Below, in pieces: positions 16,006 to 24,804 of a stretch of DNA of 64,000 bases (the first letter of the stretch is position 1; every line of letters begins with the position of its first letter). The stretch comes from Bacteroidales bacterium. GTDB taxonomy: Bacteria > Bacteroidota > Bacteroidia > Bacteroidales > 4484-276. The notes under the pieces were generated by a model. The model ran no database searches. It saw nothing but the letters and a program-made list of their open reading frames with translations, and was not told the DNA's origin. The position numbers and the translations under genes were made by a program. The DNA lies in the NCBI GenBank assembly GCA_035647615.1, contig DASRND010000007.1, positions 62,001-126,000 of the forward strand. Direction: 5' to 3'.

Positions 16006-17424
16006 TCATTTCTGCCTTCTTCTCTCTATCGTCATTCCCACCAAAAGCACTATCAGCGCCACGAGAAACCCGGGGATGAATGATGCTTTGGCTTCGAACT
16101 GCGCCGGCGCAGCAATGCCCCAGATAAAGAAACCGAGGTTTACTAGAAATCCCGACAAAATACTGTAAAGTGCAGCCATGCGCCAACGATGGACGCTTCG
16201 GTGCGTAAGGGCTGCCACCGTTACCGGAACAAAGATGACGATGGTTCCCAATCCCACCACCATCAAATCGACGATGCGTGGAAATACCAGCGCCATTATC
16301 AGTGCAATGATGCCAAACGCGATCGTCGTGAGGCGTATGCTGCGCCGCACCGTCCCGCTGCTTCTATTGTTGCCACGCCCCGACGCCACAAAGTCTTTCA
16401 CGGCGGATATGGAAATAATATTTAGGAAACTATCCGCCGACGACATGAGCGCCGCAAGCAGTCCGACCACGGCAAATCCAAGCACAAATTCGGTGCTGTG
16501 GCGGTTTATGAAAAGATAGGCCACGTCGCGTGGAGCAGCATCCTGGGTAATGGTGAGACGCACCGCCATCCCTACCAAAGGAAAAATAATGTAAAACGGC
16601 AACATGCCCAGCCCCGAGATAATACTGGTACGGCGCGCGGTGGCCGGGTTGCGGGCAGCAAGCATGCGCTGCCAGATATCCATCCGAACCATTACCGAAG
16701 GCGCCAAAAACAGCGGCAATCCCACCAAAAACAAAATTCCGTAATGGGTACCGTTAAGCATCGTTGCAGGGAGTTCAACCAGCCGTTCGAGGCCATTGGT
16801 GTCGCTCCAGATACCGGGAATAAAAAGCAAAATGATCATTATCAAGATGATCATAAACTGGATCATGTCGGTGAGAATGACGCCCGAAAGCCCCGCCAAT
16901 GCCGTATAAAAAATCACCACCAGACATGAGATTATAGCCGCCGGCACATAGCCGATTTCGAATGCGTAGCGCAGCAATGAAGCCATGCCCACAAACTGCG
17001 CCGCCAGCAGAAAAAAGAAGATGAAAATATTGACGCCGCTCACCACCGCCGCAAACATACGCGCATGTCGTCGGTGGCCGCTGTCGGTGTAGTGAAGATT
17101 GAGATATCCCGGCAAAGAGTAAATCGATTTTTTGGAACCCTCGGCATTTATTTTTCCGGCAAACCGAAATAAAATAAAAAATCCGATGACGTATGCTACG
17201 CCAATACCGACGGCAGCAAAACCCGACTCATAACCCATTGCCATCAATCCGATGGAGGTGCCGCCACCCACAAAAGTTGCCAGCGTGGTAAAAACCAACG
17301 GCAGCGTGCGCGTCTTGCGACTGTTTACCAGATAAGCCTCCGTATCGCCGCCACGCACATGACGCAGCGTTAGATACATCACCAGCAACAGATAAATTAC
17401 AATCCAGAAATACAACCAGACCAT
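16006..17424 (-). CDS. sodium:solute symporter family protein
   Basis: A membrane protein of about 472 residues with some 13 hydrophobic segments. The SSS-family core is visible in SRKTRTLPLVFTTLATFVGGGTSIG near the start, YTALAGLSGVILTDMIQF and LMSSADSFLNIISISAVKD. It would import a solute with Na+. The substrate cannot be read from the sequence; candidates include sugars, amino acids and organic acids. The start at 17424 (MVWLYF) is preferred because the 12 codons before it are basic and poorly conserved in character. A tandem heptamer array begins directly after the stop codon. Confidence 0.87.
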   Translation of the reverse strand: MVWLYFWIVIYLLLVMYLTLRHVRGGDTEAYLVNSRKTRTLPLVFTTLATFVGGGTSIGLMAMGYESGFAAVGIGVAYVIGFFILFRFAGKINAEGSKKSIYSLPGYLNLHYTDSGHRRHARMFAAVVSGVNIFIFFFLLAAQFVGMASLLRYAFEIGYVPAAIISCLVVIFYTALAGLSGVILTDMIQFMIILIMIILLFIPGIWSDTNGLERLVELPATMLNGTHYGILFLVGLPLFLAPSVMVRMDIWQRMLAARNPATARRTSIISGLGMLPFYIIFPLVGMAVRLTITQDAAPRDVAYLFINRHSTEFVLGFAVVGLLAALMSSADSFLNIISISAVKDFVASGRGNNRSSGTVRRSIRLTTIAFGIIALIMALVFPRIVDLMVVGLGTIVIFVPVTVAALTHRSVHRWRMAALYSILSGFLVNLGFFIWGIAAPAQFEAKASFIPGFLVALIVLLVGMTIERRRQK

Positions 17425-17719
17425 GCGATAGATTTTTTTCAAAAATAGTTTTTTTCGCAAAGTCTGATCAACAAGGTCATCGGGAAGATGATTTTAGAAG
17501 AGATTCTCAAAACTCATCTCTACCTTTACCCAACAAGGGGTCTTCTTTTTTAGACACTTCATCAGCCCGGATAGCTTTCTCCTTCTTTCAACAACTCGAC
17601 AACTTCTTATTCCAACAGCTTAACATTTCCGAACCTTCTTCCTAACAATTTTTTTAAAAACATTATCAGCCCTTAGCTGTTATTCGGTCAACAAAACATT
17701 CATTAATAAAATAATAGTT

Positions 17720-18220
17720 ATGATCTCGAAAAATTTAGAAAAAGCCATCAACGAACAGATAAAACTCGAAGAGCAGTCTTCACGCATTTACATGGCCATG
17801 GCCTCGTGGTGCGAGGTAAATGGCCTGCCCGGAGCAGCAGCATTTCTTTACGCAGCCAGCGACGAAGAACGCGAGCATATGCTCAAGCTTGTGCATTTCC
17901 TCAACGATCGTGGTGGCCATGCGCAGCTTCTGAAGCTCGAGGAGCCCAGCCACACCTGGAACTCTCTCGAAGAACTCTTCAAAAGCGTGCTCGACCACGA
18001 ACGCTACGTTACCAGCAAAATCAACAACCTGGTGGATATGTGTCTGACCGAAAAAGACCACACCACCAATAGTTTTCTGCAATGGTTCGTCACCGAACAA
18101 ATTGAAGAAGAAAGCCTGTCGCAGGAAATCGTCGACAAGATAAAGCTGGTTGGCGATAGCAAAAACGGCAACTTCCACCTCGATATGTTCCTCAATGGAC
18201 TGGCCGCAGCTCAAGTGTAA
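17720..18220 (+). CDS. ftnA: non-haem ferritin
   Basis: A 166-residue ferritin. The ferroxidase glutamates and histidine are visible in EQIKLEEQSSRIYMAMASWCE and DEEREHMLKLVHFLNDRGG, and later in EQIEEESLSQEIVDK. The protein stores iron as a mineral in a 24-mer shell. It stands alone on the plus strand, preceded by a 259-bp gap whose plus strand is rich in C and T. A bidirectional terminator follows. Its location in the same window as the NO-stress cluster is probably chance. Confidence 0.93.
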   Translation: MISKNLEKAINEQIKLEEQSSRIYMAMASWCEVNGLPGAAAFLYAASDEEREHMLKLVHFLNDRGGHAQLLKLEEPSHTWNSLEELFKSVLDHERYVTSKINNLVDMCLTEKDHTTNSFLQWFVTEQIEEESLSQEIVDKIKLVGDSKNGNFHLDMFLNGLAAAQV

Positions 18221-18245
18221 TAAAATTGTTTGTGTTATTTAATTG

Positions 18246-18276
18246 AAAAAGGACGACCATGAGTCGTCCTTTTTTT
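18246..18276. terminator. bidirectional rho-independent terminator
   Basis: A perfect 7-bp stem, GGACGAC (18251-18257) with GTCGTCC (18263-18269), a 5-nt loop, an A run before and a T run after. It lies between the convergent ferritin and DUF3109 genes. Confidence 0.8.
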
Positions 18277-18844
18277 ATTCTTTCCCACCGGCTTCAAATT
18301 CTTTTACCAGCGCGTCGTACCACTTTTTACCATAATTCCGCGTGAGCGCTTCTTTCAGGAAAACATAAAGCGGCACGCCGTTGCGTCGCCCATGCACCAG
18401 CGCCGGACGACAGATATGCCATTCCTGGTAGTTCACCGCTTCGAAGGTTTCGTAGTTGGTGATGCGCACCGGGTACAAATGACACGAGATCGGCTTGCGA
18501 AATGAAATTTTCTTTTGCTCCCAGGTGCGTTCGATGGCGCACCAGGCAATGCCGTCGGTAAAGTTGACAAAAGCACATTCGCGCCCGTTCACCAAAGGCG
18601 TTACAAACTGCGCCGACATATCGTATTCATACACCCCGACCTCCTCTATTACACGCAAACCTTCCGGGCGCATGTTGGCTTTCACCTCATCCAGGCAATC
18701 TTCGAGCAGTCCTATCTCTTCGTCGAGCAAAGGAGCGCCTGCGTCACCTTCCACACAACAGATCCCCTTGCATTTCTTGATGTTGCAAACAAACTGCACA
18801 CGGCGCAGATCGTCAGAAACGGTGGTTTTATCCAGTACTATCAT
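18275..18844 (-). CDS. DUF3109 cysteine-rich protein
   Basis: A 189-residue cytoplasmic protein of the DUF3109 family. Cysteines are grouped as in YkgJ-type metal-binding proteins: VCNIKKCKGICCVEGD at 19-34, then GRECAF, WCAI, SCHLYPVR and HICRP. A 4Fe-4S or zinc site is likely, but no function is established. The gene starts about 230 bp from thpR on the opposite strand, and the space between holds an 82-bp palindromic element. Length is typical. Confidence 0.82.
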   Translation of the reverse strand: MIVLDKTTVSDDLRRVQFVCNIKKCKGICCVEGDAGAPLLDEEIGLLEDCLDEVKANMRPEGLRVIEEVGVYEYDMSAQFVTPLVNGRECAFVNFTDGIAWCAIERTWEQKKISFRKPISCHLYPVRITNYETFEAVNYQEWHICRPALVHGRRNGVPLYVFLKEALTRNYGKKWYDALVKEFEAGGKE

Positions 18845-18910
18845 GCTGCAAATTTATCCAATTTACTGACGCATTCGATATTACAAATGTTGGCTTGTGG
18901 AGATATCGAA

Positions 18911-18992
18911 AGTCACACCGTGAATAGCGCCAAACCCTGGAACAAAATCTCAGCAAACTGTTTTATTCTAAAGCAGAATTAACGGTGTGACT
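18911..18992. repeat. 82-bp palindromic element, copy A
   Basis: The ends are AGTCACACCGTGAAT and ATTAACGGTGTGACT, a 15-bp terminal inverted repeat with one mismatch. The total length is 82 bp, as in four other copies. The interior differs from the other four, so this is the most diverged member. It lies in the divergent gap between the DUF3109 and thpR genes. Confidence 0.75.
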
Positions 18993-19049
18993 GTGGAGGG
19001 AAATGCTATTGTGCAGAGCATCGAAATATCAACAACCAGAGGAAAACCT

Positions 19050-19057
19050 TATTTTTG
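19050..19057 (+). promoter_or_regulatory. -7 box of thpR
   Basis: TATTTTTG matches TAnnTTTG and ends 18 bp before the start codon at 19076. No clear -33 TTG at the right distance was seen. Confidence 0.4.
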
Positions 19058-19075
19058 CGCAAAGCAATTTTAGGT

Positions 19076-19639
19076 ATGATGAAAAGAATATTTGCCGCCG
19101 TCAAAATCGCTCCTGACGCCAACTTCAGCAGCATTTACAACCAACTAAAAACCGCTTTGCATCACGACCGCATCAACTGGGTGCCGCTGCACAACATGCA
19201 TCTGACGCTGAAGTTTTTTGGAGAAGTCCACGAGGAACAGATCGAAGCCATCGATGATGCGTTGCAGCACGTAGCCCGGCGACACCAATCATTTGACATA
19301 GAACTCTTCGGCACCGGCATCTTTGGCAGCAGCTACGATCCGCGCGTGGTCTGGTTTGGAATCCGCCACAGCGAAGCCATCAGCGCACTGGCCACCGATG
19401 TGCTCGATACAATGGTGCCTCTTGGCTTTCCGCGCGACCGCCAGAACTTCCGACCACATCTCACCATCGGTCGTGTTAAAAATATCACGGATAAAAAGAT
19501 ATTCCAACAGACAATCCGTCAACACAGCGACTCATTGATTCAGGAAGTAAAAGTGGAATCATTCGAGCTGATCGAAAGCACGCTCCGGCCACAAGGACCT
19601 GTTTACACGGTACTGGAGAGCTATCGGCTGGAAGGGTAG
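19076..19639 (+). CDS. thpR: RNA 2',3'-cyclic phosphodiesterase ThpR (LigT-like)
   Basis: A 187-residue member of the 2H phosphoesterase superfamily. The two HxTx motifs are HLTLKFFG and HLTIGRV, about 85 residues apart, with RVVWFG between them as in ThpR. The enzyme opens 2',3'-cyclic phosphates on RNA ends. The start at 19076 (MMKRIFAAVK) follows a -7 box; an ATG-less extension upstream would overlap the promoter. The region after the stop codon has CAGTCCA-like heptamer repeats. Confidence 0.88.
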   Translation: MMKRIFAAVKIAPDANFSSIYNQLKTALHHDRINWVPLHNMHLTLKFFGEVHEEQIEAIDDALQHVARRHQSFDIELFGTGIFGSSYDPRVVWFGIRHSEAISALATDVLDTMVPLGFPRDRQNFRPHLTIGRVKNITDKKIFQQTIRQHSDSLIQEVKVESFELIESTLRPQGPVYTVLESYRLEG

Positions 19640-19643
19640 CAGA

Positions 19644-19713
19644 AAGTCTTCAGTCCACAGTTCTCAGTCCGAAATCTTAAGAATTGAGTGATTAGAAATG
19701 AGCGGTGAGCGGT
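19644..19713. repeat. degenerate heptamer arrays downstream of thpR
   Basis: Four heptamers of the type CAGTCCN (19644-19671: AAGTCTT, CAGTCCA, CAGTTCT, CAGTCCG) and later two of GAGCGGT (19700-19713), beginning 5 bp after the thpR stop codon. The rest of the 289-bp gap to the prenyl-synthase gene holds nothing recognisable apart from a small hairpin near 19852-19868 (ACGCCCGA/TCGGGTGT). Confidence 0.5.
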
Positions 19714-19928
19714 AAGTTGTGAAACGACCTATTAAAATTTAGAAAACATTTAAATAGGAAAGCCTAATCTGAACCGTCAGATGCCCAAGCTTTTAAAACC
19801 CAACGAAATCTCATGGAATGTTGATTTTAAAGCACAAATCGTACAGACGCCCGAATCGGGTGTCTCTACAAAAAAAGATCTTGGGAAATTGAAATGATGA
19901 AAGAATGGGATTTGAAACTTTCCCGCCT

Positions 19929-20903
19929 CTATTTATTGCGCTCTACCGTAAAACGCACCAGTTGCTCAAACGACTGCCGCATGGGGGTGTCGGGAAAAGT
20001 GAAGAGTAAATCAAAAGCTTTTTGCTGGTATTCGAGCATGCGCTGCCGGGCATAGTCGATGCCACCGCTATGGTTCACTTTTTCGATTACATCATTTACC
20101 TTGTCGGGATTGTTGTTGTGACGCTTCACAACGTTGATCACCTCACGCTTTTCGCTGTTTAGGCTGTGGTTGAGCATGTAAATCAGCGGCAGCGTCATTT
20201 TCTGTTCTTTAATGTCGATACCATCTGGTTTGCCGGTGGCTTTGTCGGCGGTATAATCGAAGAGGTCGTCTTTGATCTGGAAAGCAATGCCCACGTATTC
20301 GCCGATGCGGTGCATTTTTCTAACCGTTTCGGTGTCGGCACCGGTGGATTGTGCTCCGGCAGCACAGCAGGAGGCGATGAGGGAAGCGGTTTTTTTGCGG
20401 ATGATCTCGAAATAAATCTCCTCCTGAATGTCGAGGCGACGCGCCTTTTCTATCTGCATCAGCTCCCCCTCGCTCATTTCGCGGGTGGCCGACGACACGA
20501 TTTTGAGCAGCTCAAATTCGTCGTGTTCGAGCGCCAGCAACAGGCCTTGCGAAAGCAGATAATCGCCCACCAGCACAGCAATTTTGTTTTTCCACAAAGC
20601 ATTGATCGAGAAAAATCCGCGACGCATGTTGGAGTCGTCCACCACGTCGTCATGCACCAGAGTGGCGGTGTGGAGAAGTTCGATGAGCGAAGCCGCGCGA
20701 TAGGTCGATTCGCTGATGGTACCACAGATGCCAGCCGAAAAAAACACAAACATCGGCCGCATCTGTTTGCCTTTGCGGCGGATGATGTAACGCATGATTG
20801 TGTCGAGCAACGCTACATTGCTTTTCATCGACTTGCGGAACCTTTGCTCAAAAAGTGTCAGGTGATTACTAATGGGACTTTTGATTTCTTTCAGATCAGC
20901 CAT
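19929..20903 (-). CDS. polyprenyl diphosphate synthase
   Basis: A 324-residue trans-prenyltransferase. The first Asp-rich motif is LVHDDVVDDSNMRRG (DDVVD at 85-89) and the second is FQIKDDLFDYTAD (212-216); GKQMRP sits at the start of the fold. It elongates farnesyl diphosphate with isopentenyl diphosphate. Length and the short residues before the first motif suggest an octaprenyl-type or longer product for menaquinone, but chain length cannot be fixed by eye. It stands alone on the minus strand, about 130 bp from the divergent radical SAM gene. Confidence 0.92.
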   Translation of the reverse strand: MADLKEIKSPISNHLTLFEQRFRKSMKSNVALLDTIMRYIIRRKGKQMRPMFVFFSAGICGTISESTYRAASLIELLHTATLVHDDVVDDSNMRRGFFSINALWKNKIAVLVGDYLLSQGLLLALEHDEFELLKIVSSATREMSEGELMQIEKARRLDIQEEIYFEIIRKKTASLIASCCAAGAQSTGADTETVRKMHRIGEYVGIAFQIKDDLFDYTADKATGKPDGIDIKEQKMTLPLIYMLNHSLNSEKREVINVVKRHNNNPDKVNDVIEKVNHSGGIDYARQRMLEYQQKAFDLLFTFPDTPMRQSFEQLVRFTVERNK

Positions 20904-21032
20904 TTCATAATTTTAGCTTTCAAAAGTATAGCTTTTCATTGAGAAGCTGTTTATTTGTGATGGGAATAACATTCGGGTATCTGTTTTGTTTGTCAACAAT
21001 GATAGCCGATTTTATCAAAGAAACCAGAAACC

Positions 21033-21812
21033 ATGTCGACTTTTCTTTTTAATAAACTCATATTTGGGCCGGTGCACAGCCGACGTCTGGGCCTTTCGCT
21101 GGGCATCAATCTTTTGCCCGTCAACCGTAAAATGTGCACGTTCGATTGCATCTACTGCGAATGCGGCTTTACGCCCGACGAACAGGGTGAGCCTGCCGTG
21201 TTGCCCACCCGCAGCGAGGTAGCCGACGCACTCGAAGAGAAGCTGATAAAGATGAAAGCTGCCGGAAAAACGCCCGACAGCATCACCTTTGCCGGAAACG
21301 GTGAGCCAACTATTCACCCGGCATTTCCGGGCATTTTAGAAGACACCCTGAAGCTCCGCAGCCTGCACTTTCCGGATGCCGAAGTTACCGTACTTTCCAA
21401 CTCAAGTACGCTGCACAACCCGGAGATTTTTATTGCCCTTAGCCGCGTCGACAACAACATCCTGAAACTCGACGCCGGCTTGGAAGCTACTTTTCAAAAG
21501 ATCAGCAAACCACTCTCTCCGAAGCTTACCCTCGACAGCATCGTGAAAAACCTGATGCGCTTTCGCCAAAAGGTGATCATACAAACTTTGTTCGTACGTG
21601 GTGAGGTAGATGGCGAAAAAATCGACAATACAAAACCTGCCGAGCTGCATGCCTGGATGGGACACATCAAACAGATACAGCCGCGCTATGTGATGCTTTA
21701 TCCCATCGACCGCTCCACACCCACCAATGGTCTGGAGGTAGTTAGCAAAGAGGATTTGTATAAAATAGCAGATATGTTGCGCGCCATGCGCATCAAATAC
21801 AGCGTTTATTAA
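21033..21812 (+). CDS. radical SAM protein
   Basis: A 259-residue radical SAM enzyme. The [4Fe-4S] ligands are CTFDCIYC (C35, C39, C42) and the segment ITFAGNGEPTIHP is the SAM-binding GGE-like strand. The start FGPVHSRRLGLSLGINLLP is typical of the COG0731-like group related to wybutosine-synthesis enzymes. The substrate is unknown. It is followed after about 32 bp by the repeat protein at 21845 on the same strand, so the two are probably cotranscribed. Confidence 0.85.
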   Translation: MSTFLFNKLIFGPVHSRRLGLSLGINLLPVNRKMCTFDCIYCECGFTPDEQGEPAVLPTRSEVADALEEKLIKMKAAGKTPDSITFAGNGEPTIHPAFPGILEDTLKLRSLHFPDAEVTVLSNSSTLHNPEIFIALSRVDNNILKLDAGLEATFQKISKPLSPKLTLDSIVKNLMRFRQKVIIQTLFVRGEVDGEKIDNTKPAELHAWMGHIKQIQPRYVMLYPIDRSTPTNGLEVVSKEDLYKIADMLRAMRIKYSVY

Positions 21813-21844
21813 TGGCTGTCCTGCTGTAAGAACCCAATGAATTG

Positions 21845-22252
21845 ATGAAACAATTGTATGAATATGATATCAAAATCCTGCTGGCTTTAGAGCGAGCCAT
21901 TGCCGGAAAGGAGGATTTTCTTTATTGGCTGCTCAACAACGGCTATCCCGAGCTGGCAGCGCTGGCCAATGCCATCCGTGGCAGCGGCGACGCCATCCGC
22001 TGGCTCATCGGCAATGGCTATAATCATTACGCTGCTTTCGATGCCGCCTCTGTCGACGACGATCGCGCCATGCAGTGGCTCCGGCAGCACCAGCTCGACT
22101 TCTACGTAATGCTGGCACAGGCCGCCCGCAACAACCAGCAAGCCATCGCCTGGTTTCGCAACCAAAAGTTGGAGATTTTTGTCCACATCGCCGAACAGAT
22201 ACGGCACTTTTCAGAAGGACAAACTTTTAATCATCACAAGATGCCGTTCTGA
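21845..22252 (+). CDS. small alpha-helical repeat protein
   Basis: A protein of 135 residues with no known family that I recognise. It is made of four consecutive units of about 25 residues, each starting with an aromatic pair: FLYWLLNNGYPELAAL, IRWLIGNGYNHYAAF, MQWLRQHQLDFYVML and IAWFRNQKLEIFVHI. Between them run alanine-rich helices (ANAIRGSGDA, DAASVDDDRA, AQAARNNQQA). This is an alpha-solenoid-like layout. No signal peptide. It follows the radical SAM gene closely, so it could be its partner or substrate-handling protein; that is inference only. Confidence 0.65.
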   Translation: MKQLYEYDIKILLALERAIAGKEDFLYWLLNNGYPELAALANAIRGSGDAIRWLIGNGYNHYAAFDAASVDDDRAMQWLRQHQLDFYVMLAQAARNNQQAIAWFRNQKLEIFVHIAEQIRHFSEGQTFNHHKMPF

Positions 22253-22271
22253 TTTTTTGCAATCCTTCTAT

Positions 22272-22931
22272 CTAATACCGGATTTTGATGCGCGAGCTGA
22301 TGTTGTTGTCGAGCACGTCGGCCAGCGTGTTGGTGGTGGTAATGGTCATTTGGTCTTTGGAAACAGAGTACTTGCCTTTGCTGCTGATGTTGCGCATAGG
22401 TTTCGGTACGTGATAAATGGAGGTGATATCGATAAATTCTGCGATGGCTTTATCGGGCATCTCGTCGCCGGCTTCTTTTACAAGCAGACGCAGCCATCCG
22501 GTGGTGTTAGTGCGCACAAAATTGCTGTTTCTGGTTTTGTAAATAGCCGGCTGCCAACAGGTTTTTCGGGCACCCGCCGCAGCATACAAGGCGTGGTTTA
22601 AAGCGCGGCTGTCGACGAAGTCGAACGAAAGTTCCAGCGCACCATTGCGACCAAGCTTTCGGACGTTTACTTTGCTAATGCCCGGCTGATAGCGCAGTGT
22701 GGAAGCCACCGATCGCGCTTCCTGCTCCAGATCGTCCAGAAACGACAGATCGACAAAGCGCCCCAGCAGTGTCATCAACGGGTTGCCGCTGCCGGCATCC
22801 AGCCGCAGCGAAACACTGCCCGAGCGATCGGCATGCACCGTTACCTCTTCTACGATATTGATACAGCTCTGCAGCAGCAGGCTCACGGCAATTACTGCAA
22901 CCAGCCATCTCTTTTTCAATAATTTTTGCAT
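22272..22931 (-). CDS. lipoprotein of unknown function
   Basis: A 219-residue lipoprotein. The signal ends SLLLQSCIN, with lipidated C23. The mature part starts with VEEVTVHADRSGSVSLRLDAG and ends KDQMTITTTNTLADVLDNNI; it looks like a beta-rich domain. No catalytic motif is recognised. The ATG at 22931 is preferred over a TTG two codons upstream. It is convergent with the helical repeat gene (19 bp between stops). Confidence 0.65.
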   Translation of the reverse strand: MQKLLKKRWLVAVIAVSLLLQSCINIVEEVTVHADRSGSVSLRLDAGSGNPLMTLLGRFVDLSFLDDLEQEARSVASTLRYQPGISKVNVRKLGRNGALELSFDFVDSRALNHALYAAAGARKTCWQPAIYKTRNSNFVRTNTTGWLRLLVKEAGDEMPDKAIAEFIDITSIYHVPKPMRNISSKGKYSVSKDQMTITTTNTLADVLDNNISSRIKIRY

Positions 22932-23095
22932 AAGCAAATAATCAAATTAAAAAGGAGATTAACGGTGCATGCGCACAAAGATTACCCATGGAAGAAGTTT
23001 TGCGGGAATGACAACAGTTAGTGATAGTCTGTTTGGCCTTATGATTATTAATCAAAAGTTTCTTACCACATTTCTAAAACCAACAACCTTCCACC

Positions 23096-23680
23096 CTACC
23101 CAATCAAATCCCCAAAAGAAACCCCACCGATAGATTCAGCTATTTGCAGCAGCTCGTCAAAGCTGGTGAGTTCTCGAGAGGGTGTGGCGTAGTAAAGCGC
23201 TTTGGCAAAATCGACAAGCGAGGCGGTGACGGGATAGCGCAGATACTTTACCTTAAGGTTGGTTTCGCTGATGCGGATGCGATCGAGGGCGTCGGCATCT
23301 TTGAGCAGCGCTGTAATTTTATAATAAGGATGTCGGGGATGGATCTCCTGGTGCGCCGAGTGGTTGGCCACCGCCACTTCGATGGCGCGCAAACCTTCGT
23401 CATCCACACCCTGCTGCGCAAAGAAATCACGGAAGAGCGGCAGCTTTGTATTAGCAGACCAGGCGCCGTGCCGGGTGCAATAGCCATCGTGCTTGCGCGC
23501 CATATCGTGGATGTAAGCCGCACACCACGCCGGCAGTATCTCGCGGTCAAGGTTCGCCTGTTGCCCGATGTTGAGCACATGCAGCATCACGCGGTAGGTG
23601 TGATTGATGCCATGCAACGTGCTCTGATGATCGAAATAGCTGCGCTGAAGTTCAAATTGCTGATGGTGGACGACGGGCAT
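23096..23680 (-). CDS. HD-domain phosphohydrolase-like protein
   Basis: A protein of 194 residues. The HD metal site is visible as HGINHTYRVM with AAYIHDMARKHDG and later VANHSAHQEIH. Such proteins hydrolyse phosphate esters or nucleotides. The start at 23680 (MPVVHHQQFEL) is preferred because the upstream codons of the longer frame are not typical and the domain starts after it. Substrate unknown. It is on the minus strand next to two small membrane-protein genes. Confidence 0.75.
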   Translation of the reverse strand: MPVVHHQQFELQRSYFDHQSTLHGINHTYRVMLHVLNIGQQANLDREILPAWCAAYIHDMARKHDGYCTRHGAWSANTKLPLFRDFFAQQGVDDEGLRAIEVAVANHSAHQEIHPRHPYYKITALLKDADALDRIRISETNLKVKYLRYPVTASLVDFAKALYYATPSRELTSFDELLQIAESIGGVSFGDLIG

Positions 23681-23732
23681 GGTTGTAATAACTTTTGATG
23701 CAAAAATAATCATTATCGCATTGCGCCCGCCG

Positions 23733-24179
23733 CTACTTCATTCCCCGTGCGTAAATGGCAATGATGAGTATGATAAACGATGCGATGGCGATGTTAATCC
23801 AGTCGTAAGTATGCAGCACAAATACCAGCGTGGATAGGATAGCAATTTGCGAAAGCGCAAAATACCAGATGCCGGTGCGTCGCTGCCGCCACAAAAGGAC
23901 TAGCCCGAATAATGATATTGCGAAAAGCGCTACAGCTCCGGCATTGGCGGCCAACGAAAGCTCGGGTGAGATATAAATCTGCTTGTAATATTGCTGAAGG
24001 ATGTTGAGGACGATGTCGCGGAAAAACAAGCCGGCCACCAGCAGCACCAGCATCAACCCGTTGTAAACAAACGAAAATATCAGTAGGATGGCCAGTCCCA
24101 GAGGCAACGATTTCCTGCGGAGTCGTTTCTTTTCCGCCTTTGGTGTTGGGCTATCTATTTGGTTGTTCTCTTTTTCCAT
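23733..24179 (-). CDS. small four-helix membrane protein, paralogue 1
   Basis: A 148-residue protein beginning with a charged cytoplasmic tail (MEKENNQIDSPTPKAEKKR) and followed by about four membrane helices. The segment SLFGLVLLWRQRRTGIWYF aligns with LIGVALMWRLRKVGFHFY of the neighbour at 24200, so the two are tandem paralogues. The start at 24179 avoids an overlap with that neighbour. The function is unknown. Confidence 0.65.
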   Translation of the reverse strand: MEKENNQIDSPTPKAEKKRLRRKSLPLGLAILLIFSFVYNGLMLVLLVAGLFFRDIVLNILQQYYKQIYISPELSLAANAGAVALFAISLFGLVLLWRQRRTGIWYFALSQIAILSTLVFVLHTYDWINIAIASFIILIIAIYARGMK

Positions 24180-24199
24180 TTTATGCAAATTTGTTTTTA

Positions 24200-24628
24200 T
24201 TAAACAAAGAAAGGATAAAAACGATAATACAAAAAGATGAAAAGTGCCGTGATGATGCCGTCGAGGAAAGGGATGGGAAAGCCCTGGATGTAAAACAACG
24301 GCATGATGAGGATCATCACCTGCGAAGCAGTGTAGAAGTGAAAACCAACTTTGCGCAATCGCCACATCAGCGCCACCCCTATCAGAGAGAGGAAATAAAA
24401 CACTGCTCCGGCCAGAAAGAAGTTGCGCCCTGCGCTAAGATACAGCTCCATGCCAGGCATAGCCAATCCCATCTCTTCGATCATGGGCATGAACTGCGAA
24501 TAGGCCGAAAAGATCATGAAATAGCTGAAAGCACCCATCGAACTGCCAATGTAGCTAAGGATGCAAAGAGTGGTGAGAAGTCGGGGACGGACAGGAGCGG
24601 GTACGGGTGTTTGCAAATATTCGGTCAT
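24200..24628 (-). CDS. small four-helix membrane protein, paralogue 2
   Basis: A 142-residue integral membrane protein with about four hydrophobic segments. It shares the pattern GVxLxWRxRxxGxxxY-xSQ with the downstream gene at 23733, and only 20 bp separate the two, so they form a duplicated pair in one transcript. A proline-rich N-terminus (PVPAPVRPR) probably faces the cytoplasm. Function unknown. Confidence 0.65.
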   Translation of the reverse strand: MTEYLQTPVPAPVRPRLLTTLCILSYIGSSMGAFSYFMIFSAYSQFMPMIEEMGLAMPGMELYLSAGRNFFLAGAVFYFLSLIGVALMWRLRKVGFHFYTASQVMILIMPLFYIQGFPIPFLDGIITALFIFLYYRFYPFFV

Positions 24629-24675
24629 GCTGACAATGTGGATTAAGCCGCAAAACTACACAATTTCTGAGGTAG

Positions 24676-24696
24676 GTGGCAGGCCGCAGGTCGCAG
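24676..24696. repeat. three degenerate heptamers
   Basis: GTGGCAG, GCCGCAG and GTCGCAG stand in tandem about 110 bp downstream of the stop codon of the HD gene at 24805 (minus strand). They resemble the GCAACCC arrays elsewhere in unit length but not in sequence. Confidence 0.4.
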
Positions 24697-24804
24697 TCCA
24701 GTCGGGTCTCTACAAAATGCGGGTTTTAGAATTTAGATTTTTAAAACCAGGAAATTTGAATATCGAATTTTGAAGTTTTCAGACTGAGAATTATGGGCTA
24801 CCGA

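Noticed and set aside
20166-20942. 258-codon plus-strand frame opposite the prenyl synthase gene
   Set aside because: The minus-strand gene carries both Asp-rich motifs; the plus frame has no recognisable domain.
24180-24365. Longer N-terminus for the membrane protein at 23733
   Set aside because: It would overlap the paralogue at 24200 by about 165 bp; the ATG at 24179 gives a normal charged tail.
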